Shown one piece after another: positions 1 through 10,147 of a DNA stretch of 64,000 nt. The stretch is taken from NCBI GenBank assembly GCA_946800325.1, contig OX326958.1:24077914-24141913 (forward strand). The letters are read 5' to 3'. The first letter of the stretch is position 1; the number at the start of each line of letters is the position of its first letter. Position numbers and translations under genes: made by a program. The notes beneath the pieces were generated by a model, which did not search any database, was not told the DNA's origin, and saw nothing but the letters and a program-made list of their open reading frames with translations. The stretch comes from Luzula sylvatica. Lineage: Eukaryota; Streptophyta; Magnoliopsida; Poales; Juncaceae.

Positions 1-78
1 ATTAAAAAATTATTCAGACTTTATTTAACTTAAATTTTTTTTTTTTTGGGAACATCTCCTTTGGAACTTCTCCTGCAG

Positions 79-1622
79 TGTACTTAGGTCTGTTTCAAAT
101 TTCAGCTTTTGTTACAACTAAAATTAACAATTTATTGAATGTCTAATCAAATTATTATTTTTTGTTGTATTTTATTGATTTATAGGGGGTTATGATAATG
201 AAGAAAAGGCTGCAAGATCGTATGATTTGGCCGCGCTCAAATACTGGGGTCCATCTACTCACATAAACCTTCCCGTATGATTTTGTTTTTTCATTAATGT
301 AGAATAAAAGGTTATATTTGTGTATTTATAGTTTGCAGGTTTTTTACGAATATTTGATGATTTTGATGAAACAAATATCTTCTTTTAAAGGTTGAAACTT
401 ACAAAGAAGAGATTGACATAATGAAGAATATGAGCCGCCAAGAGTATGTTGCTCATCTAAGAAGGTATATATTATTCTATAAAAGCGTATTATTTATATT
501 ATTATGTTTGGTAAAATAGATTAGTTTCTCCTAATAGTATATAGAGGAGTTGATATTTTAAACAAAATCACAATGCAATTGAAAGAATGTGATCAGTATT
601 TAACTGAACTTCAATTCAAATTTTGTAGGAGAAGCAGTGGTTTCTCGCGTGGAGCTTCCATTTACCGTGGTGTAACGAGGTTGTTTGTTTATTTCTACAT
701 TTTAAAAATGAAAAATATTTTTGCATACTCATCTATATTTGGATCATATTATTTACGTGTCAACAATTAGCAGGCATCATCAGCATGGCAGGTGGCAAGC
801 ACGGATTGGTCGAGTTGCTGGTAACAAAGATCTCTACCTTGGTACCTTCAGTGAGTTCATTTGCATTAATTTTTATAGTTTTTTTATTAATTAAATCATA
901 TTATTTTTGTTAACTATTCTGATTAACCATATCATATCTTGTAATAGACCAAATATTATATTGCTGAATTATATATGACATGTCAGATTGATACCTATCT
1001 GAAACTATCACATTCCTTAAATCCTTCTTTTTACTTAATTCATGCTTTTATGATCATTCCTTGTTTTTTTTACTTTTACCTTTTCTTTTCTGCATATTGT
1101 TGTCTTTTTAATAAGGCTGAAATACCAATGCTTTCACAATTAACTAGCACTTTATGCCAATAAGTCCTTGAAATTAATAAATTAACATTTACAGGTACAC
1201 AAGAAGAAGCCGCAGAAGCATACGATATAGCTGCGATTAAATTCAGAGGGACAAATGCAGTAACTAATTTTGACATAACTCGATATAATGTGGATCAAAT
1301 TATGTCAAGTAACACTCTTTTGCCAAGCGAACTCGCAAAGAAACCCAAGGGAATTCAATCCAAGGATCACAACACAAACTATGAAAAATTCGAGGGTGAA
1401 ACTGCGAATGTGCACGTGTCCAACTCGTCTTCATTGGTCACGAGTTTGAGCACCTCGAGAGAAGGATCTCCCGAGCGTGCAAACAATAGTAATATGGTCT
1501 ATTCGCATTTGGAGAGTAATAATAAGGTTATTTGCAATATGATCCCTGTGAATTCCTGGTTTCCTATGCAGAGTTCTAGTCTGGCCCACTTGCCAGTTTT
1601 TGCTGCTTGGACTGATGCTTAG
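79..1622 (+). CDS. AINTEGUMENTA/PLETHORA-like AP2 transcription factor, 3' part
   Basis: This is the C-terminal part of a nuclear DNA-binding protein with two AP2 repeats; the start and first half of repeat 1 lie off the left edge. Exons read as 79-87, 186-274, 391-464, 629-679, 774-850 and 1195-1622, all GT-AG and in phase, giving about 242 residues. The end of AP2 repeat 1 ([14 protein letters not shown]), the conserved linker ([13 protein letters not shown]) and the whole of repeat 2 ([19 protein letters not shown], then [16 protein letters not shown]) are present. Exon 79-87 is the 9-nt microexon that supplies VYL in this family. After repeat 2 comes [13 protein letters not shown], typical of the ANT/AIL1 side of the family, then a serine-rich tail ending [16 protein letters not shown] proteins control organ growth and meristem identity. 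Assignment to ANT/AIL is firm; the exact orthologue is not resolved. Confidence 0.93.
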
Positions 1623-2176
1623 TAGTCAAAATGTATCTTAGGAACTTATAATGGTACTTAACTTTTTTGGCCTTTATTTTGGGTAGTTTAGACGAGAGGT
1701 GAGTTGGGGCTTTAGATGAAAAAGGTTGTTCGGTTTAAGGGTTTAAGCTTAATTATTTTGTTGGTCCATTATCTTTTGACGTTTTGTTCAAGTAAAACTG
1801 ATATGAAAGGAAGTTTGGTATTTAATTATTTGCATCTTCTTTTGTATAATTTGCTTTGGTACAATTTAACTATAGATTTTGAATTTATTTTGTCACTTTT
1901 GAGCAAACATGAATCACAAGTTTTATGCCAAAACACCAGTACTAGAAACATTCCATCTTTTTTTCATCTCTGAGAAAAGGCTTCAAAGTTCAAAGTCTTG
2001 AAACAAAAACATTCTGTGATGATTTTGATTCCTTGTGTAAGGCTGATAGATTCCCACTACGTACTCTTTCTTGTCCCGTTCATCTCTTATTTTTCTTTTC
2101 TTTGTCAATGCTATCTTTTTTAGTCAAGTAAGAATCAAATGCAAAAAGTGAGTACTTGATTTCTTTTTATATACTA
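1623..2176. other. 3' flank of the AP2 gene
   Basis: AT-rich 3' flank. An open frame at 1716-1973 has no recognisable protein features and sits where the 3'UTR is expected, so I do not call it a gene. Nothing else is recognised up to the Mutator-like element. Confidence 0.6.
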
Positions 2177-2185
2177 AATAATTTA

Positions 2186-3474
2186 GGGATAATTTCTCCG
2201 TCCTTCCAAAAAACTAAAATATCAAATATGTCCCTCTAAATTTACAAATATCACATTTGTCCTTCTAAAAATTTATCTCTATCAAAATTAACCACAGTTA
2301 AATTTTCTGTGAGAATTAACACAAATTTTGTGAAGTTCCTATAATACCCTCGCCTCAACTAGCTTCTATCTTCTTCTATGCTCGTCTCTCCTACAGGAAG
2401 GCCCTCTCTTCTCCAGCTTGTATCAGTCATCCGAAAGAACCATGTATTTCCTAAATTATGACAGCGCCTTGAGTTAATCTGATTTTTTTACACGTTAGCA
2501 ACTGAAATCCGTAGCCGTGGATCTATTTCCATCTTGAGAAGTGATACCAAATAGAACAGAGGATTTCTCATTCCTCCCAAATAAGTGTTAGAAAAATTGA
2601 TACTGTTCCATTCTTAAAATTAGTGTAATTGATAATTTTTTTATTGTAATACTAATTGATCTTAATTGAAATAGTCATGATGGAGAAGTTCGATTGTATT
2701 TATGATGACTGATGATAGAAGGATACATACATGTTGTATGTAAAATTATATATATGTTAGTAACTCTATAATTTGTTGATCTGCATGCATCAATAAATTA
2801 TTAAAGGCTAGAAATTTGAAAATTTGAAGTAGGAACAAAATTTTAGTTGTAATTTCGAAATTGGAACTACAATATTTACGAAGTTGAAATTTCGAATGTG
2901 TCAATGAAACCTTACATAACTAATTTCAGCTGACATTAGTTTTTTGTTGAATCAAGTTGAGCTTAAGTAAAACACGGACTTAAATAGGTGTTTGTATAGG
3001 TATTGAAAGTACTTGGTTACATGAATATGAAAATATTCACATAACTACTTGATATTTGATGTACATATCACAACTATACGAATAATAAGAACCAAAATCT
3101 AAACAAACATAATAAGAGCCAAAAGTTGCAAAATTATCTGGCCACTTACTTTTAAAATACATACATTCTATTTCAAAATCAAACATTTGGAAAGGGCCTA
3201 ATCCTCTTAATCTTGTCTTGAACTTGAAGATGGGTCTTTTAATCTTGATTTTCCATTTTAACGTCCCAGTCATAATTTATCCAAAGAAATTAAGAAATGG
3301 ACACATAAAATGAGAAGATGGGACTTTTAAGTCGGATATTTTTTCTGGAAAGAGCTAACTTGATCCCATTTCAGATGGTCTTTGTTTGCAATCTTGATCG
3401 CCTTTTAGAAGAATCGTTTAAAGTAAGGAGAAGAATCACTGTTAGAATTTTAGAGTTATATTAGTAATGGAGCA

Positions 3475-3545
<71 letters not shown>

Positions 3546-3871
3546 AATTTTAGAGTACTAGTAATGGAGCAAGAGAGAGGGAGCAATTGATATTTGATGG
3601 GAAGAAAGAAAGACATTGTTTTGAGTATAAAATAAAGAAAGGGTATTTTAGTCAATTCTCGTTATATTTATTAACATCAATGCTATTTAGAAGATTAAAC
3701 TCACAAACTTAACGGAATGTTAGTGATTTGGGCAAATATGATATTTTTTAAGTTTTAGATGGATATATTTGATAAAAATAAAATGTTAGGAGGACAAATT
3801 TGATATTTGTTGTTTTAGAAGGACAAATATGATATTTCGATTTTTTGGAAGGACATACATGAAATTGCCCC
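2186..3871. mobile_element. Non-autonomous Mutator-like element, 9-bp TSD
   Basis: The element starts GGGATAATTTC and ends with the complement of GGGGCAATTTC. The inverted termini extend over roughly 150 bp and carry several spaced copies of a TATTTGTCC-type motif. It is flanked on both sides by the exact 9-bp direct repeat AATAATTTA (2177-2185 and 3872-3880). Long terminal inverted repeats plus a 9-bp TSD are the hallmark of the Mutator superfamily. The interior has no transposase; the open frames there are short and run through a GA repeat. I infer a non-autonomous MULE derivative of 1686 bp. Confidence 0.82.
3480..3544. repeat. (GA)n microsatellite
   Basis: An almost uninterrupted run of about 32 GA units inside the Mutator-like element. 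A second, shorter GAGAGAGG run follows at about 3570. Confidence 0.95.
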
Positions 3872-3880
3872 AATAATTTA

Positions 3881-4397
3881 TAGTAAATTTGAATCAAAAT
3901 GCATGTTTTACAACAAATTACACGTTTCTCTTTACCGATTGATTTATTACACAACATACATCTTAATGGAATTTTTTTGACATATAGCTTTCTCAAAAAC
4001 CTAATTTGTAAAAATAACTCTGGTCTTTTTCAATTTACAAAACTAGTTCTTTCGTCAGGCAAAACAGAATGCACTTTCGCCAAAAAAGCTAGTGAAAGAG
4101 ATTAAGCATCAAATTTTGTTTGTTAAGAGAGGTCAAAAGATAATCCGTGTTTGCAGGGATGAAAAATTCTGAATTTGTTGTCTTTCGCCAGACCTCCTGG
4201 AGACTCACAGACGGTTGCATGCACTCTTTCGCCAAAATGTCTGACTAAAGAGCTTAAAACTGCTTAATCATCAGATTAAAACCAAAATTAGGGTTTGACC
4301 TCTTTCGCCAGCTACTCTAGCGATCCTGACGAAAGTGCTACTTTTGCAATTTGGTCAAAACCGTATATCTTTTTACAAATTGAGATTATGAAAATGC
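3881..4397. repeat. Spacer with repeated CTTTCGCCA motifs
   Basis: CTTTCGCCA or close variants recur at about 4073, 4183, 4225 and 4303, with similar flanks (GCATGCACT..., then ...AAAGAG..TTAA). This looks like a degenerate tandem duplication with a unit of 110-170 bp. No gene is visible. Confidence 0.5.
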
Positions 4398-4559
4398 TAC
4401 GAGCATGTTTGATTTGAGGGATCTTGATATACATGAATATGTGAAATACATGTATATCACTATCCATGTATTTCATAATCCATGTAAGTTGTTTGATTTG
4501 TCGTATTTTTGAAATCATGTATAAATTTTTTTGTTTGATTATTTGGTGCAAAAATCCAT

Positions 4560-5520
4560 GATTTCAATATTTTAATATTTAATCCATATTATATAATATT
4601 ATATTTATTTATATTATATTATACTATATTATTTGATATTATATTATATGATATTATATGATATTATATTATATTGTTTTATATTATATTATAATATATT
4701 GTTTATGTTATGTTATATGATATTGTTTTATGTTATATTATATTATATTATATTGTTTTATATGATATGATATGATATTATATTATATTATATTATTTTA
4801 TACAATATTACATTATTATATTTATTATATTATATTATATTATATTATATTGTTTCATATTATACTATATTTTATTGGGAATTGAGCAAATCATGATTAA
4901 ACCATGATAAACGGTTGTGAATATCATAACTTCTCACTACTTCCCCATCCAAGTATTTCTGGCCATTGATAGAGATTTGTGTTAGAATTTTTGTCTAATT
5001 TTTGGTCCATGGATCCGGCCTGTATTATATTGTATTGTTTTATATTATATTATATTATATGAATTTATATTATATTATATTATATTGTATTATATTATAT
5101 TATATTACATTACATTACAATATATTATATTATATTATATTATGTTATATTATATTATTTTATATTATTTTATTTTATACTATATTATATTATATTATAT
5201 TGATTTATATTATATTATATTATAGTATAGTATATTATACTATCGGGAATGGATCAATAGACAAAATAGACAAATTATTGGACAAAAAGTAAACAAAATA
5301 TTTTCATCCATTTATTAAACCATAATAAACGGTTTTGATATACCTCCTCATCCAAACATTTCTAATCATTGATAGAGATTTGTGCTCGAATTTTTGTCTA
5401 ATTTTTTGTCCATGTATCCGGCCCGTATATTATATTATATTATCTGATATTATCTGATATTATTTTATATTATATTATTTTATTTTACTTTATATTATAT
5501 ATTGTTTTAAATTATATTAT
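4560..5520. repeat. (TATAT)n-type AT minisatellite in three blocks
   Basis: Three blocks (about 4580-4870, 5020-5240 and 5400-5530) consist of degenerate ATATT/TATTA repeats. They are separated by two copies (4877-5024 and 5244-5427) of one non-AT repeat containing CATTGATAGAGATTTGTG and a block ending ATCCGGCC. The same repeat occurs inverted at 54085-54345. The short open frame across the tyrosine/isoleucine-rich AT run is not a gene. Confidence 0.8.
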
Positions 5521-5544
5521 ATTAAATTATTTTGAATGATACTT

Positions 5545-5823
5545 GGGGCTGTTTGGAGGAGAGGAATTTGGAGTGGAACATAATTTTAAGATCCGGTAAA
5601 AGATAAATTCCTTGTTTGGTACACATCACAAAGAGAACTAATATTTGTTGGAAACTTATTTTTACCTTGTATGCCCGCAAAACGTAATTCTCCAAAAAGT
5701 TGGAGCGCCCAGAACCGGGTAAATTTATCTCCACTACTCTCACTTTCTCGCCTGCTCATAGTTTTGACGCCTTTTTTTTTTTTTCCGTCTCGTCTTCTTT
5801 CATGGTTTTCATGGTGTTCACTA

Positions 5824-5885
<62 letters not shown>

Positions 5886-5897
5886 GTGTTCGCTTCA

Positions 5898-5945
<48 letters not shown>

Positions 5946-7280
5946 GTGTTCGCTTCACTCTGTTTCTCTCTCTCTCTCTCGCCTCTCTCATGGTATGGCT
6001 TGGCTAATTTCTTTCTCTCGCCTCTCTCATGGTATGGTTTGGCTAATTTCTTTCTCGCCTCTCTCATGGTATGGGTTTGCCAATATTTGTCTCTCACCTC
6101 TTCCAAGAATTAGGTATTTTGAATTTTTTTCAATCGAAAAGTTATTTGTGCGAAATTGATTCTTAAAATCAGGTTTTCTTGCTGATTTGGACTGGTATTT
6201 CGCTGATTTTGCAAAACCAGGTTTGTATTTTTCGATTTTGTTTATTTTTTCAGTTTTTTGTTTATTGAATTGACGAATTAGTAATTCTTAAATCAATTAA
6301 ATGTAGAAATTGTTAATTTAGGATTCGACCCAGTTGTTAAATGAGTGTTAAACCCTTCTCTCTATCCAGGGACTATTCTCGCGAGGAAAAAAGAAAAACA
6401 AATCAGCTTTTCGGCAACCAATCAGGACCGCCTTTCTTTCTTGAGCTTTTTCTTCGACCTCGACTGGAACCGGAGATGGCGGAAACATGCGGGCATACAC
6501 GTTAGTGATTCAGATGAGAATTAAACATATGTGAAACATTTAAAAAACGAATAGGTTTTTAAATCGATTGTTTGAATAGGTTTTAAAAAAACGAATAGGT
6601 TTTAACATGCGGGCATACACGTTAGTGCGGAATGTTGCTAGAGATCTTGAAATTTTTTTTTTGCTAGTGATGAACATGATTCATGAGATTAAAATCATAT
6701 TTTTTGTAATTTAAATTAAAAACCATATTTTTTGTTAGTAATGCAATGATGGACTCTTGATTAGAGTGTTTGGTTCGAATATATTTTATTTGATTGTGCT
6801 TGATAATAGATTTGATTAGTTGGTTGTGTTTGATTATTAGGATTGTCGTAATAAGGAATGATTATAAATTGTTTTATTAAATGCTTAATGGATACTTAAT
6901 TCAGTTTTTTATTAAATGATTAATCGATGCTTAATTTAGTATGTACATCATTATCTCGTGAAGCTTAGAGTTTATTTAGAGATACTCATTTGTTGTTATT
7001 ATTATAATCACAATTTAAGTATGTTCATTTGATTCGAAAAAATGTTATTAATTCTGTTTTCATAATATAGATTTTAGTTAATTTATATTTTAAAAACTAC
7101 TTTCATATTTACAAATCAAAATTCCAAAAAAATTTAAACAATCAAACAAAAAATTATATTTTCCAGCATCTTATTTTTCAAGCATCCAAACAAACTATAG
7201 AATTAGCTAATTCCATAATTTGTTTTGCTCCACCTTATAATCCGGCTCCATTCTAGTAATTCTACTTACCAAACAGTCCC
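5545..7280. mobile_element. TIR-flanked element inside the composite
   Basis: The ends GGGGCTGTTTGGAGGAGAGG and the complement of GGGACTGTTTGGTAAG form an imperfect inverted pair, with a shared short AT-poor block behind them. No convincing TSD is seen. The interior contains CT-rich and GC-richer sequence that could be a captured host 5' end, including a short ATGGCGGAAACATGCGGGC stretch (6475 on) whose last 20 or so bases recur at about 6603. There is no transposase frame. Confidence 0.45.
5825..6085. repeat. (CT)n tracts followed by a 35-bp tandem repeat
   Basis: Two (CT)n runs (about 5825-5873 and 5902-5942) are each followed by CACAGTGTTCGCTTCACTCTG. Then come three tandem copies of a unit with CTCTCATGGTATGG (about 5985, 6020 and 6060). 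The serine/leucine-rich frames across this stretch are repeat artefacts. Confidence 0.85.
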
Positions 7281-7614
7281 TAATATAATTTGAAGAAATA
7301 ATATTATAATAAAATAAATGAATAGTTATATCTATTGTATTTGGAATATCAATATTTTTTTGTGTATTTCAATATTTATCTTTCAATCCATGATTTTACC
7401 AAAATACACCAAATCAAACGATAAATTGTATTTGAAATCACGGTATCCAAGATTCCAGATACATTCAAACATGCCCTACATGTCGAAAATATCCTGCTAT
7501 TGTGATGCACAAAGCAAAATAAATGATAAATTCTTTTATTTGGGCCGACCCAATTAATCATTACATCATATCTCTACTGAAAAAGTTTCTTATTCATTAT
7601 CTTCTGTATACACG

Positions 7615-9003
7615 ATGAAGTTGAGGATCAGGTCCATGGCGACGAACGAGACGCAGAGGATAACCATCTCCGACGCCGCATCTCTCCTCGAACTCAAAAC
7701 CCTAATCGCCTCTACTCCCGCTTTCAGCTCTTCTTCAAACCTTAATCCCGATTCAATCCACGTCTCTTTGAATCGTTCTGACGAGTTGGTTTCGCCAAAC
7801 CCTAGCGATCCTCTCAAGGAACTTGGCGTCACTACGGGTGATCTTCTTTTCTTTTCTCTCTTTCCGTTTACACAAAACACCGGAAATAGGAATTCGGATG
7901 TTGGTGCAAGCAATTCCGTCAAAATCGAAATTTCTTCTGAAAAGTCTGCCTCTTTGAGAGAGCAGAACGTAATGCGATCTGATAACTTGAATCCAACTAA
8001 TCGATCAATCGAACAAATGGAAATGGACACTGAATCCTCCATTTCAAACATGTCCGAGAGTAAACCTCGTTTAATTCCTGAATCCCTCATAAAATTAATG
8101 GATTCGGAGAAGAACGATTATGCTGGAATCCTCGGCCAAGTCATAATAACCACCCATGCTGCCTTATTGGATTCGGGTTTTATTCTTCATAATGGATGTG
8201 GATCCAATTTGCCCCAGAACTGGTCTTCACGAGCCTCTTCTCTAGATCTCACATACACCATTCCCGGTCTGGCAGACCAGGCTCACGCATTTAATGACAA
8301 ACTCGTAACTCTAAAGTTCTCTACAGACGGTAGTTACACTACAATTTATGGCTATTTAAATAACGAACCCGATTTTCACCGTGTTTGCGTCGATTTGGGG
8401 AAATTGGCAATTTTACTGAGTACAAATCTGGATTTGATGAGCGAAATCGATCAGAAACGGTTTTTACAATTTTTTAGTGTTTTGAAAGATGCGATTTGTC
8501 TCCCATTAATGATCGATCTGTGCATGAAAAATAATCTACCATTACCTCCTTGCTTCATGGGCCTCTCGGCAGACGTAAAAACCAAAATTCTGGACCTAAT
8601 TTCCGGCGCTGACGTGGCGAGAGTCGGGTCCACCTGTACCGAGTTAAAGAATCTCTCTCTCGACGATAACTTGTGGAAACAGAAACTACTCGACGATTTC
8701 GGGAACCAGTCTGCTGATATCAGCACGACATCAGCGACGATGTCGGTGAAAGAGAAGTACAAGAGGGCTTACGTGGCGAAAAGGGATCGAATAAGAAATG
8801 CAAACACGAAGAGGGATATGATTGCGAGAAGGCCGGTTTGGAGAGGTAGTGGGTACTTCGGACCAGGTCGACCCGGTTTTTCGATGATTGGTGGTGATTA
8901 TGATAGGTATACTAATATCGGGCCGGGTCGGAGAATGAGGTTGAGCCCGCATGGAGGCCCAATGTCGCCTAAATGTAACTTTGGATCTGGGAGATTGTTC
9001 TAG
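7615..9003 (+). CDS. SKIP22/FBXO7-like F-box protein
   Basis: A single intronless frame of 462 residues. Residues 1-80 look like a ubiquitin-like fold (MKLRIRS... then LKELGVTTGDLLFFSL). A central region (about 150-310; LDLTYTIPGLADQAHAF, VCVDLGKLAILL) matches the PI31/FP-type domain of FBXO7-related proteins. An F-box follows at about 320-375 (LPPCFMGLSADVKTKILDL, then DDNLWKQKLL). The basic, glycine-rich tail ends SPKCNFGSG, as in Arabidopsis SKIP22. Members are SCF ubiquitin-ligase adaptors that bind SKP1/ASK proteins. The ATG at 7615 gives the conserved ubiquitin-like start; a later in-frame ATG (7636) is less likely. A polyadenylation-type AATAAA lies at about 9177. Family membership is clear; substrates are unknown. 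Confidence 0.9.
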   Translation: MKLRIRSMATNETQRITISDAASLLELKTLIASTPAFSSSSNLNPDSIHVSLNRSDELVSPNPSDPLKELGVTTGDLLFFSLFPFTQNTGNRNSDVGASNSVKIEISSEKSASLREQNVMRSDNLNPTNRSIEQMEMDTESSISNMSESKPRLIPESLIKLMDSEKNDYAGILGQVIITTHAALLDSGFILHNGCGSNLPQNWSSRASSLDLTYTIPGLADQAHAFNDKLVTLKFSTDGSYTTIYGYLNNEPDFHRVCVDLGKLAILLSTNLDLMSEIDQKRFLQFFSVLKDAICLPLMIDLCMKNNLPLPPCFMGLSADVKTKILDLISGADVARVGSTCTELKNLSLDDNLWKQKLLDDFGNQSADISTTSATMSVKEKYKRAYVAKRDRIRNANTKRDMIARRPVWRGSGYFGPGRPGFSMIGGDYDRYTNIGPGRRMRLSPHGGPMSPKCNFGSGRLF

Positions 9004-9696
9004 AAGCTTCGTGATGAATATGTTAAGGTTGTCTTGTAATGTTTTTATGTTATTATGCTTTTGTTTTGGAATTTTCTTTTTATGTTAAGGTTTTCTTATG
9101 ATGGACGTGGACCCGTGGTATTGTAGATAATGATGATATAGTATGTTTTATGTGTCTTTTTTGTGTAAAAGTAATGAAATAAACTTTGTGCATTGTTAAT
9201 ATAGTTTTTTTATTGTAGCATGTTTTATGTCTTTTTGTATATATTTAATGAGATAAATTGTGTGCATTGCTAATAGTTTTTTTCTTTTCGGAAAAGTAAT
9301 TTGTTTTGAAATTGAAAAGCTCTGTAAAAAATAATTTCCTACAAGTGCTGTTGTGGTTGCAAGAAAGTTACACCACTTATTATTCGACTATCGATTACAA
9401 ATCTTTTTTTAATATTAAAATGTATACTATAATATGATCACATAACATATTTTTAATTATATATATACATAATTTGAGCCATAAATAAACTAAACCATTA
9501 TAATATTTAAACGTAATTTTGAGGCTGTTACATTAAATCATTCAAAAAATATTATTTATCTATATTTTTCCGATTGAAATAAAATACAAAATATAAAAAT
9601 ATATAATTTCCAAATCCGGATATAATAGTTCTTCCGCAGTCGATTCGGACCATATCCAAACAGTTCGTACCCTTGCGATGTCACATATCAATGAAA
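9004..9696. other. 3' flank of the F-box gene
   Basis: T-rich 3'UTR and flank with a GAAATAAAC motif at 9176-9184, then AT-rich spacer. No gene or clear repeat is seen. Confidence 0.6.
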
Positions 9697-10147
9697 GGAA
9701 ACACGGTTTAAATATTGAGATCTATCAAAAAGTTTGAAATACAAAAAAACATTTACTCGTTGGTATTGATTAATTGTCGCCATCAATTTGCAGCAAGTTG
9801 TCTGTAACCAACCAGTTGGAACGCCATCTTAATTGACGAAACAATAATTTTTTTTGTTTCGTTAATTGAGTTGGCAGAACAAAAAAAATACATATATTAA
9901 CAGGTGCATCAAAAAATTGAACATATATTAACAGGTGCACATGCAGGCTGTTTCGCAATCTTAGAAGACGAAACATAATATTTTTTCCTTGTTTCGGTAA
10001 CTAAGGTGATGAAACAAACTGTTTCGACGGACAAGATGACAAAACTGCTAGTTGTGCAAATTCATCGCAGCCAACACTATTTTTGTAAACTCGGAAAACA
10101 TCGACGCTATGCCTAAAAAATTCAACTATTTTTTTGTTGGTATTATT

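Larger units (their letters stand above)
4401..7476. mobile_element. Composite TIR element, about 3.1 kb, with nested elements
   Basis: The left end reads GAGCATGTTTGATTTGAGG and the right end is the complement of GGGCATGTTTGAATG. The inverted similarity continues for about 150 bp and includes a shared TTTGATTTGGTG-like block. The trinucleotide TAC abuts both ends (4398-4400, 7477-7479), which would fit a 3-bp duplication of PIF/Harbinger type. No transposase frame is seen. The interior holds an AT satellite, two copies of another repeat and a second TIR pair, so this is a nest rather than a single clean element. Confidence 0.5.

Noticed and set aside
5002..5292. 96-residue Tyr/Ile/Leu-rich open frame
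   Set aside because: It is the translation of an ATATT satellite, with no start context or domain.
5671..6159. Ser/Leu-rich frames of 137-162 residues and the opposing Arg/Glu frames
   Set aside because: They are translations of (CT)n/(GA)n repeats; all frames stay open because the repeat has no stops.
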